Shown here: piece after piece, positions 1 to 4,560 of the stretch
Position numbering within the stretch: the stretch's first letter is position 1
How the letters are laid out: each line of letters opens with the position of its first letter
Assembly: GCA_017418765.1 (NCBI GenBank)
Contig: JAFOMV010000096.1
Coordinates: 1 to 5,209, forward strand
From: Ruminococcus sp.
GTDB lineage: Bacteria; Bacillota_A; Clostridia; Oscillospirales; Ruminococcaceae
Length of the DNA: 5,209 nt
Direction of reading: 5' to 3'
Made by a program: the position numbers and the translations under genes
Notes under the pieces: model-generated
Database searches by the model: none
Told to the model about the DNA's origin: nothing
Seen by the model: the letters and a program-made list of their open reading frames with translations, nothing else

Positions 1-559
1 CCTTTTCCGTGAAAAGGACGGCGTTGAGGAAAAGATCGCTATGGGCGACTGCGCTATCAATATCGGATACTCAGACAGACTTGACAAGGAAGGCAATGTT
101 GTTCTCACAGCTGCTCAGCAGCTCGGTGAGGTCGCTGTTGAAACAGCAAGAACTGCTGCTTTCTTCGGTATCGATCCTAAGGTAGCTGTTCTCAGCTTCT
201 CAACTTACGGCTCAGGCAAGGGCGCTACTGTTCAGCTCAGCCATGATGCTGTTATCGAAGCAAGAAAGATCGATCCTGAGCTGGTTATCGACGGTGAATT
301 CCAGTTTGATGCAGCTGTATCTCCTGAAGTTGCTAAGACAAAATGTCCTGATTCAAAGGTTGCAGGACAGGCTAATACATTCATCTTCCCGCTTATCGAA
401 GCAGGAAACATCGGCTACAAGATCGCTCAGAGACTCGGCGGATATGCTGCATACGGTCCTATTCTCCAGGGCCTTAACGCTCCTATCAATGACCTTTCAA
501 GAGGCTGCAACGCTGAGGAAGTTTACGCTATGGCTATCATTACAGCAGGCATGGCTTGA
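1..559 (+). CDS. pta: Phosphate acetyltransferase (Pta), C-terminal part; 5' end outside window
   Basis: Pta reversibly converts acetyl-CoA and phosphate to acetyl phosphate and CoA. It is cytoplasmic and is paired with acetate kinase for ATP formation in fermenters. The reading frame is already open at base 2, so 185 residues remain of an enzyme usually about 330 long. The first internal ATG (41) is not a real start, because coding continues upstream of it. Family blocks run in order: GDCAIN near residue 15, LSFSTYGSGKG near 64, DGEFQFDAA near 97, FIFPLIEAGNIGYKIAQRLG near 127, GPILQGLN and NDLSRGC. The Ser-Arg of LSRGC matches the active-site pair described in archaeal Pta. Six residues after that Arg, where an active-site Asp usually lies, this protein has Glu (SRGCNAEE), a conservative change. 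Codon use is strongly biased, as expected for an abundant enzyme. No ackA follows; a large folded element comes 30 bases downstream. Confidence 0.96.
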   Translation, partial: LFREKDGVEEKIAMGDCAINIGYSDRLDKEGNVVLTAAQQLGEVAVETARTAAFFGIDPKVAVLSFSTYGSGKGATVQLSHDAVIEARKIDPELVIDGEFQFDAAVSPEVAKTKCPDSKVAGQANTFIFPLIEAGNIGYKIAQRLGGYAAYGPILQGLNAPINDLSRGCNAEEVYAMAIITAGMA

Positions 560-589
560 TCGCAGGCGTATCAGATACAGAATGATAAT

Positions 590-716
590 GGCACCATGAC
601 TGTGGTGTTCATTTGACAGTTTTGCACTTATCAGGGGGACTTTTTCGTGTAAAGAGTTCTCCTGACAGATGTGTGCATGGCTGCCATATGGATATCACAG
701 TCATGGTGCCTTTTTT
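590..716 (+). terminator. Terminator-like element after pta with a perfect 15-bp stem and long structured loop
   Basis: Bases 590-604 (GGCACCATGACTGTG) are the exact reverse complement of 696-710. The right arm is followed at once by six T (711-716), the signature of an intrinsic terminator on the + strand. Unlike an ordinary terminator, the arms are 91 bases apart. The loop folds itself: 631-645 pairs with 651-665 around a 5-base loop (15 pairs including several G-U), and TGCAC 623-627 pairs with GTGCA 673-677. It probably ends pta transcription. The left flank has no A-run, so there is no equivalent signal for the - strand. Confidence 0.6.
590..716 (+). ncRNA. Candidate structured small RNA, rod with central bubble; family unknown
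   Basis: This is an alternative reading of the same element. The predicted fold is a 15-bp closing helix, then a symmetric 18/18-base internal loop (605-622 opposite 678-695), a 5-bp helix, a small asymmetric loop and a 15-pair terminal hairpin. A closing stem, large open bubble and terminal stem is the general outline of 6S RNA, which binds RNA polymerase. GTGTTC just inside the closing stem recalls the 5' part of known 6S RNAs. Against this, 127 nt is shorter than the usual 160-200, I cannot align the remaining conserved 6S blocks, and no good promoter is visible directly upstream. The conserved SRP RNA GGAA-tetraloop region is also absent. Confidence 0.28.
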
Positions 717-748
717 ATTTGTAAAGATGAAAATCAGGTGAAAATTTT

Positions 749-762
749 TAGTTATACAACTA
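749..762. promoter_or_regulatory. Palindrome upstream of the cassette promoter, possible operator
   Basis: TAGTT (749-753) and AACTA (758-762) are exact inverted copies separated by four bases. The site ends seven bases before the -35 hexamer of the promoter at 770-799. The size and position suit a dimeric regulator, but the region is AT-rich and a chance palindrome is possible. I do not recognise it as the site of a named regulator. Confidence 0.25.
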
Positions 763-769
763 TTTCGTG

Positions 770-799
770 TTGAAAATTATGGTTTTTTTGCTCTATTAT
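770..799 (+). promoter_or_regulatory. Sigma-A promoter for the phage-like cassette
   Basis: TTGAAA (770-775) and TATTAT (794-799) are separated by 18 bases, each one or two changes from consensus. Transcription would start near 806. That leaves a very short leader, with a Shine-Dalgarno sequence (AAAGGAG, 814-820) about eight bases into the RNA. The promoter lies beyond the pta terminator element, so the cassette has its own transcription start. Confidence 0.65.
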
Positions 800-824
800 G
801 AAAGACTGCGGAGAAAGGAGAAGA

Positions 825-878
825 ATGACCCATAATCATGTTGATCTTATCGATCTGAAAGGAGCAATCATATGGTAA
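825..878 (+). CDS. 17-codon micro-ORF overlapping the next gene (candidate leader peptide)
   Basis: An ATG at 825 opens a frame encoding MTHNHVDLIDLKGAIIW and ending with TAA at 876-878. It has a strong Shine-Dalgarno (AAAGGAG, 814-820) four bases before the ATG, and it is the first start codon met after the predicted transcription start. Its last codons run over the start of the next gene: that gene's ATG is at 872, so the two frames overlap by seven bases. The second gene's own ribosome-binding site (858-864) lies inside this micro-ORF, which suggests translational coupling. The peptide has no regulatory codon run and no recognisable family. It may be a genuine short protein, a coupling leader, or a chance frame. 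Confidence 0.4.
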   Translation: MTHNHVDLIDLKGAIIW

Positions 879-1120
879 CTGTTAGAGACAGTGTATTTAT
901 CAAATACGAAAACGGACTTTGCTGTGAAAGGTTTGAATTTGAAATGGATGACGCAAGCGAGCTGCCATCAGCAGATTCTATCAGCGGATACATGATATAT
1001 CATGGCAGTATCGCTCACGATATCAGCACAGGCAAATTTTATGCTATCGACAGTGAGGGCGTGTGGTATGCACAGGATGGCTCAGGCGCTGTCACACCCG
1101 AGGAGGAGAGGCATGCTTGA
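872..1120 (+). CDS. Small acidic protein resembling prophage fibre-associated proteins
   Basis: The product is 82 aa with no signal peptide or membrane segment. It is strongly acidic (16 Asp/Glu against 5 Lys/Arg). AAAGGAG at 858-864 lies seven bases before the ATG and supports this start. The C-terminal half reads LPSADSISGY, then GSIAHDISTGKFYAID, then SEGVWYAQDG. This 'lumen-of-threshold, G-S-x-A-x-D-x-x-T-G-x-x-Y, x-S-x-G-x-W' cadence is one I associate with small proteins encoded next to tail or head-fibre genes in Firmicute prophages. That is recollection of a pattern, not a family assignment. The gene overlaps the micro-ORF upstream by seven bases and the next gene by eight, consistent with coupled translation of one operon. 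The molecular role is unknown. Confidence 0.75.
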   Translation: MVTVRDSVFIKYENGLCCERFEFEMDDASELPSADSISGYMIYHGSIAHDISTGKFYAIDSEGVWYAQDGSGAVTPEEERHA

Positions 1121-1400
1121 TCTGTATGAGGTTTTACGCTGCCAGAAGACGGGTATATATCCCGATCTCTGGACAGCGCTGGCGGCCCGGGGATTTAATT
1201 CCTCGGGCTTTGACCATACGGATGAAAGGGACTATATATATAACGGGGATACAATAATCTACTACATCGGCAAAAGTAAGCGGCCTGAGCTGCCGTCAGA
1301 ACTTGACGGCATAAAGGTGCGAGTTGTCGAACGTACAGCTTTCAGCGGCAATGCCGTTGAAGCAGTCAGGATACCCGACGGAATGGAGGTAATAGAATGA
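1113..1400 (+). CDS. Short leucine-rich-repeat (LRR_5/BspA-like) protein, phage-type N-terminus
   Basis: The product is 95 aa. The frame stays open upstream to an ATG at 1002, but the start at 1113 is preferred: AGGAGG (1101-1106) sits six bases before it, and the longer version would run deep inside the previous gene. Residues 1-28 (MLDLYEVLRCQKTG..., then DLWTALAARGF) recall short proteins of Firmicute phage tail regions. Residues 41-53 (YIYNGDTIIYYIG) form a predicted strand segment. LPSELDGIKVRVVERTAF (60-77) and VEAVRIPDGMEVIE (82-95) form one LRR_5-type repeat. The protein stops just where the next repeat would begin. Its TGA overlaps the ATG of the next gene (ATGA). There is no signal peptide. 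LRR_5 proteins often mediate surface binding, but here that role is inference only. Confidence 0.78.
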   Translation: MLDLYEVLRCQKTGIYPDLWTALAARGFNSSGFDHTDERDYIYNGDTIIYYIGKSKRPELPSELDGIKVRVVERTAFSGNAVEAVRIPDGMEVIE

Positions 1401-2266
1401 GCGTAACAGGAACAGGTACAATAGATGACCCGTTTGTAGTTACTACTTATGATGAACTTGTTGAAAAATCTGTGCTGGGTTCATCTTCATCGCCTGTATA
1501 TGTGAAACTGGGAAATGATATCAATATCCTCGATGAATACCCTGACGGAAATATGCCGCAGTGTACTATAGCTTCAAACATTGACGGAAACGGTAAAACG
1601 ATATATAATCTGTATTCCATCACTCAAAGCAGCTTCGGCATATTTATACTTACTTTCGGAAGTCTGAAAAATATAAAGATAAAGAATATATATACACACA
1701 GACCCCTTTTCAGTTCAACGAGCGCTATAAGCTCAGACAGACGATTCGCCTTTCAGGACTGTGAATTTTCGGGAGTATGCAACGATGTATTCTATAAAGG
1801 CTCATCATACTGTGCAGGTTTTGTGAGGTGTACATTTAATATAAAATGTAATTCATGCATGACCACCTCAACGTATCCTCCGCTGTTTTCAAGCTGCTAT
1901 ATAAAATTCAGTTCTACAGCGATAAAACTATTTCAGTTCAGTAATATTTCAACGAACTCAATAGAGCTTATGGATTCAACATACGTTGAAGCAAATATGC
2001 CTGAGCTTGTAAATATATCCATGAACAGTGACGGTTCATCGGGAAGGGATACATCGGTTTGCTATGATAATTCTGTTCTGGATATAACTACAGATGCGGA
2101 GTTTACGATAGGGTATGCTGTATCCGCAAGGCAAAGGACGATACTGAGAAGCTCTCATGCGCCTAATGCTTCAGGTACCGCAAATGTTACAGCTGTAGAT
2201 GAGACACACTGGCTTGATGCTGAATATCTCAGCAGTATAGGGTTCAATATAGAGGTGAGTGCATGA
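1397..2266 (+). CDS. 289-aa protein, beta-helix-like, prophage structural-protein style
   Basis: The start is set by GGAGGT (1385-1390) six bases before the ATG, which overlaps the upstream stop as ATGA. The N-terminus MSVTGTGTIDDPFVVTTYDE matches a recurring opening (a G-x-G-T-x-x-D-P-F/Y block followed by 'x-x-Y-D-E-L') that I know from uncharacterised proteins of Firmicute prophages. Next come VKLGNDINI near residue 36, NIDGNGKTIYNLY at 61-73, and SLKNIKIKNIY at 89-99, which look like successive rungs of a parallel beta-helix (pectin-lyase-like fold). The sequence is rich in Ser, Thr, Asn and Tyr and contains nine Cys. It has no signal peptide, membrane segment or visible catalytic motif. 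The C-terminus has DAEYLSSIGFNIEV. A tail-fibre or adhesin-like structural role is plausible but unproven. ATA codons are common, unlike in pta or rplJ. Confidence 0.78.
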   Translation: MSVTGTGTIDDPFVVTTYDELVEKSVLGSSSSPVYVKLGNDINILDEYPDGNMPQCTIASNIDGNGKTIYNLYSITQSSFGIFILTFGSLKNIKIKNIYTHRPLFSSTSAISSDRRFAFQDCEFSGVCNDVFYKGSSYCAGFVRCTFNIKCNSCMTTSTYPPLFSSCYIKFSSTAIKLFQFSNISTNSIELMDSTYVEANMPELVNISMNSDGSSGRDTSVCYDNSVLDITTDAEFTIGYAVSARQRTILRSSHAPNASGTANVTAVDETHWLDAEYLSSIGFNIEVSA

Positions 2267-2592
2267 GTGAAGCATGGTATATAGCAAACGAGCGCCATAA
2301 ACACAGTCAACTTCCTGAGCCCATAACTTCTCTCATGGTTCGGCCTTATCCTCCGGGCTGGTGGGGGATGGCAGGCAGCAGGCTTACACATTCAGCTCTT
2401 GCAGAGAAAACAAAATGCGGAGCTTTCTATGGATGCATCGGTCTGAAAAATGCAGTGATCCCTCCAAGTGTGAGAAGGATAGGGGAGTACTCGTTTTCGG
2501 GTACAGATCTTACAGAAGTAAGGATAGGGAGGAACTGTTCGTACAGCGATACAAGTTTTCCTGAGGACTGTACGGTGTCATTTTATGAATAG
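2263..2592 (+). CDS. Second short LRR_5/BspA-like protein
   Basis: The product is 109 aa. Its ATG overlaps the upstream TGA (ATGA), with a GAGGTG Shine-Dalgarno at 2252-2257. Residues 27-42 include RPYPPGWWGMAGSRLT, a Trp-rich block. After CGAFYGCIGLKNAVIP (52-67) come SVRRIGEYSFSGTDLTEVRIG (69-89), two recognisable LRR_5 repeats, then a cap of the form C-x-Y-x-x-T-S-F-P-x-x-C near 92-103, ending VSFYE. I associate this Trp-rich-then-LRR-then-cap arrangement with short proteins near the tail genes of clostridial prophages. There is no signal peptide, so export by a Sec route is not indicated. Joined to residue 95 of the LRR protein at 1113-1400, residues 52-109 would continue that protein's repeats in register (see findings). 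It is the last gene of the cassette, and no convincing terminator follows it. Confidence 0.77.
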   Translation: MSEAWYIANERHKHSQLPEPITSLMVRPYPPGWWGMAGSRLTHSALAEKTKCGAFYGCIGLKNAVIPPSVRRIGEYSFSGTDLTEVRIGRNCSYSDTSFPEDCTVSFYE

Positions 2593-2640
2593 CAAAAAAT
2601 ATTACTTTTGTTGAAAAATAAAAATCATTATTTTAACCTC

Positions 2641-2669
2641 TTGACAAATGGTAATAATATATGTATAAT
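2641..2669 (+). promoter_or_regulatory. Consensus sigma-A promoter of the peroxidase gene
   Basis: TTGACA (2641-2646) and TATAAT (2664-2669) both match consensus exactly and are 17 bases apart. The expected transcription start is near 2676, giving a 5' UTR of about 55 bases. Such a strong core promoter before a stress-type gene suggests that a repressor normally limits it. Confidence 0.88.
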
Positions 2670-2697
2670 AAATACAGAAGAATAATTGAACTCAATT
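2662..2697. promoter_or_regulatory. Two palindromes over and just after the gpx -10: possible operators
   Basis: TGTAT (2662-2666) and ATACA (2672-2676) are exact inverted copies five bases apart, covering the -10 hexamer and the start site. AATTGA (2684-2689) and TCAATT (2692-2697) are exact inverted copies two bases apart, placed roughly at +8 to +21. Either could hold a repressor that blocks this strong promoter. Neither matches the textbook PerR box (TTATAATnATTATAA), and the DNA is AT-rich, so regulator identity stays open. Confidence 0.35.
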
Positions 2698-2731
2698 TAA
2701 TTTTATCAAATTATTGTCGGGAGGTTTTTTT

Positions 2732-3274
2732 ATGACTATCTACGATCACATGATCAGAAAAATGGACGGAAGCGAAGTTGCTATGGCCGATTATAAGGGT
2801 AAGGTGCTCCTTATTGTCAACACAGCTACAGGCTGCGGTTTTACTCCGCAGTACGATGAGCTTCAGGATATTTATGAGGAGTTTGCTGACAAGGGACTGG
2901 AGATACTTGATTTCCCCTGCAATCAGTTCGCAGAACAGGCGCCCGGAAGTGATGAGGAGATACATCTGTTCTGTACAGGCAGATATGGCATCACTTTTCC
3001 TCAGTTTGCAAAAATAGATGTAAATGGTGAAAATGCTTCACCGCTTTACAAGTGGCTCACTGAAAACAGTAAGTTTGAAGGCTTTGGAAAGGGACCTAAA
3101 GCACTTGCTATGAGCGGAGTCCTTAAAGCTATCGACAAGGATTACAAAAACAACAGCAAGATAAAATGGAATTTTACAAAGTTCCTCATAAGCCGTGACG
3201 GAGAACTTATCGGACGTTTTGAACCCACAATGTCCATGAAAGATGTGAAGAAGGCTGTAGCAGCAGCGCTCTGA
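2732..3274 (+). CDS. gpx: Glutathione peroxidase family protein (2-Cys, probably thioredoxin-dependent)
   Basis: The product is 180 aa, typical of the family. It reduces peroxides in the cytoplasm. The start is ATG 2732, with GGGAGGT (2719-2725) six bases before it; a TTG six codons upstream overlaps that Shine-Dalgarno and is rejected. The thioredoxin-like fold carries the family motifs NTATGCGFTPQYDELQ (30-45, peroxidatic Cys35) and LDFPCNQFAEQAPGS (59-73, Gln69), then KWNFTKFLI (145-153, Trp146 and Asn147), completing the Cys/Gln/Trp/Asn tetrad. The catalytic residue is Cys, not selenocysteine. Cys81 in FCTGRYGITFP aligns with the resolving Cys of plant and insect enzymes that use thioredoxin instead of glutathione, so thioredoxin is the likelier reductant. 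A roughly 25-residue lysine-rich stretch (115-142) precedes the Trp-Asn motif, as I recall from clostridial members. It has its own promoter and terminator. Confidence 0.94.
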   Translation: MTIYDHMIRKMDGSEVAMADYKGKVLLIVNTATGCGFTPQYDELQDIYEEFADKGLEILDFPCNQFAEQAPGSDEEIHLFCTGRYGITFPQFAKIDVNGENASPLYKWLTENSKFEGFGKGPKALAMSGVLKAIDKDYKNNSKIKWNFTKFLISRDGELIGRFEPTMSMKDVKKAVAAAL

Positions 3275-3312
3275 GCAAATATCTTTATGCATGGATAAAA
3301 TATGTGATTTTC

Positions 3313-3351
3313 GGGCAGACCTTATTTCAGAGGTCTGCCCTGTGCCTTTTT
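3313..3351 (+). terminator. Intrinsic terminator after gpx
   Basis: GGGCAGACCT (3313-3322) pairs perfectly with AGGTCTGCCC (3331-3340) around an 8-base loop. The T-run (3347-3351) follows six bases after the stem, which is looser than ideal. Its position, 39 bases after the peroxidase stop and before the next promoter, fits its role. Confidence 0.75.
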
Positions 3352-3370
3352 CAGCATTGCCAAAAAGTTG

Positions 3371-3399
3371 TTGATTTTCTGTGAACAATATGTTATAAT
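3371..3399 (+). promoter_or_regulatory. Extended -10 promoter for the small membrane protein and coaX
   Basis: TTGATT (3371-3376) and a perfect TATAAT (3394-3399) are 17 bases apart. TGT at 3391-3393 supplies the extended -10 TGn element, which offsets the imperfect -35. The start would be near 3406, just before the AAAGGAG of the following small gene. Confidence 0.8.
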
Positions 3400-3431
3400 A
3401 GAGAAAAATAACAGAGGAAAGGAGTGTTTTT

Positions 3432-3590
3432 ATGCATCTTAAGGATTATATCAAGGCTGCTGTTATTATTGCTGCCGTTATATGTCTGGTAGTATTCCTG
3501 CTCGGAAAACTCGATAAGACAGCCAATGATACGATGGAGCCTACTATCGAGCAGCGTTCATCAGTAGTTGATGAGATCAATAATACCTGA
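3432..3590 (+). CDS. Small single-pass membrane protein, 52 aa, unknown function
   Basis: ATG 3432 follows AAAGGAG (3418-3424) by seven bases, and a good promoter lies directly upstream, so this short gene is likely real. Residues 1-8 (MHLKDYIK) are a short, slightly basic start. A hydrophobic segment, AAVIIAAVICLVVFLLG, spans residues 9-25 and forms one membrane helix. A polar tail (26-52: KLDKTANDTMEP, then TIEQRSSVVDEINNT) follows. The lack of a small-residue cleavage site and the basic N-terminus suggest an uncleaved anchor with the tail outside, but topology is inference. coaX begins 59 bases later with no terminator between, so the two are probably co-transcribed. I do not recognise the family, and nothing visible links it to pantothenate metabolism. 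Confidence 0.72.
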   Translation: MHLKDYIKAAVIIAAVICLVVFLLGKLDKTANDTMEPTIEQRSSVVDEINNT

Positions 3591-3649
3591 TCCCATACCA
3601 TTTATAATACACCCCTGAAAGATGTACCCGAAACAACGGAGGAAAAATT

Positions 3650-4420
3650 ATGCTTTTAGCTGTAGACATAGGCAATACCAACATAGTCTTCGGATGTGTT
3701 GATGATAATGACAATATCGTTCTCTTTGAACGCATTTCCACAAATCATAACGCTACCGCAGCAGAATATGCAGTTATGATACATACCATACTGGAAATGC
3801 ATAACTTCATCCCTGATGATATAGATGATGCTATAATGTCATCTGTTGTCCCATCAGTGACTGCTACTGTAAAGGAAGCTATCCGCAAACTTTTCGGAGT
3901 GGATGTGATGATCGCAGGTCCGGGAGTAAAAACAGGTCTGAACATCCTCATAGACAACCCTGCACAGCTTGGCAGCGATCAGGCTGTAGATGCCGTTGCT
4001 GCGATAAACCAGTATCCTGTTCCGCTTATAATAATAGATATGGGAACTGCAACAACTGTATCCGTTGTCGATAAGAATAAGAACTACAGAGGCGGTCTTA
4101 TAATGACAGGTATGGGAGTAGCCGCTGACGCACTTATCGCACGTACTGCTCAGCTTCCTAAAGTTAATTTTGAAGCGCCTAAAAATATTATAGGCACCAA
4201 TACTATCGACTGCATAAAAAGCGGACTTCTTTATTCAAACGCATGCGCTCTTGACGGCATCATAGAGCGAATAGAGGAAGAACTTGGAGAAAAGTGTACT
4301 GCTGTGGCTACAGGCGGACTTTCCGAACTCGTTGTGCCGCTGTGCAAAAAGGAGATAATCGCTGATGGCGACCTCCTTATAAAGGGACTCGCTATCATCT
4401 ACCGCAAGAATAAAAAATAA
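3650..4420 (+). CDS. coaX: Type III pantothenate kinase
   Basis: CoaX phosphorylates pantothenate with ATP to give 4'-phosphopantothenate, the first committed step of CoA synthesis, in the cytoplasm. At 256 aa it is a normal length, and GGAGG (3638-3642) lies seven bases before the ATG. It belongs to the ASKHA fold. Motifs are LLAVDIGNTNIVFG (2-15, phosphate-binding DxGNTN), SSVVPSVT (64-71), GPGVKTGLNI (90-99, substrate side), LGSDQAVDAVAA (107-118, catalytic Asp110), IIIDMGTATTVSVVD (127-141), and ATGGLSELV (220-228). Two blocks are unusual. The normal GADR/GxDR has Gln111 in place of Arg, and the usual aPG loop after the second GG reads LIMTGMGVAAD (150-160). The segment SGLLYSNACALDGII also departs from the usual Gly/Tyr-rich form. 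The overall match is still strong. It is likely co-transcribed with the membrane protein before it. Confidence 0.93.
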   Translation: MLLAVDIGNTNIVFGCVDDNDNIVLFERISTNHNATAAEYAVMIHTILEMHNFIPDDIDDAIMSSVVPSVTATVKEAIRKLFGVDVMIAGPGVKTGLNILIDNPAQLGSDQAVDAVAAINQYPVPLIIIDMGTATTVSVVDKNKNYRGGLIMTGMGVAADALIARTAQLPKVNFEAPKNIIGTNTIDCIKSGLLYSNACALDGIIERIEEELGEKCTAVATGGLSELVVPLCKKEIIADGDLLIKGLAIIYRKNKK

Positions 4421-4459
4421 TTCACTAAAGCAGATATCTTTGCAAGCTTGATATTTGTT

Positions 4460-4494
4460 TATCGGAGGGGACTTTCTGATGAGAAGTCCCTTTT
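4460..4494 (+). terminator. Probable intrinsic terminator after coaX, inside a larger hairpin
   Basis: GGGACTT (4468-4474) pairs with AAGTCCC (4484-4490) around a 9-base loop and is followed by TTTT (4491-4494). Outer arms TATCGGA (4460-4466) and TCCGATA (4494-4500) could extend the stem and take up those T residues. The seven-T run at 4510-4516 is too far away to serve this stem. The short T-run makes termination likely but perhaps incomplete, so some read-through from coaX into the L10 leader is possible. Confidence 0.55.
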
Positions 4495-4525
4495 CCGATA
4501 TGCAGAATATTTTTTTAAAAAAAGC

Positions 4526-4554
4526 TTGACAAGCTGTAAATCCTGTGTTATAAT
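4526..4554 (+). promoter_or_regulatory. Very strong promoter of the rplJ operon
   Basis: TTGACA (4526-4531), a 17-base spacer, TATAAT (4549-4554) and a TGT extended -10 (4546-4548) all match consensus. The T7/A7 block just upstream (4510-4523) is placed to act as an UP element. Transcription should start near 4561. This is what is expected for a ribosomal-protein operon. Confidence 0.92.
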
Positions 4555-4560
4555 AATAAA

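Noticed and set aside
41..559. ATG at 41 as the start of the phosphate acetyltransferase
   Set aside because: The same frame is open to the window edge and encodes family sequence before it, so the gene simply begins outside the window.
590..716. SRP (4.5S-type) RNA identity for the folded element
   Set aside because: The conserved SRP apical GGAA loop and neighbouring AGCAG block are absent.
1002..1112. Longer N-terminus for the first LRR protein, starting at 1002
   Set aside because: It would overlap the preceding gene by 119 bases and has no ribosome-binding site. The start at 1113 has AGGAGG at ideal spacing.
2155..2391. Minus-strand open frame across the end of the beta-helix gene and start of the last LRR gene
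   Set aside because: It has no family resemblance and lies opposite two supported, coupled genes; it is a shadow frame. The other minus-strand frames opposite gpx, coaX and the L10 leader were rejected for the same reason.
2592..2640. Terminator after the phage-like cassette (AAAATAA/TTATTTT inverted repeat at 2615-2634)
   Set aside because: The stem is made only of A-T pairs and is followed by AACCTC rather than a T-run, so it is not a convincing terminator.
2650..2697. PerR box before gpx
   Set aside because: The AT-rich sequence looks similar at a glance but does not align with TTATAATnATTATAA at enough positions.
2714..2731. TTG at 2714 as the gpx start
   Set aside because: The extra codons cover the Shine-Dalgarno of ATG 2732 and add a non-family N-terminus.
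3603..3608. TATAAT before coaX as a separate promoter
   Set aside because: No -35-like hexamer lies at suitable spacing, and no extended -10 TG is present.
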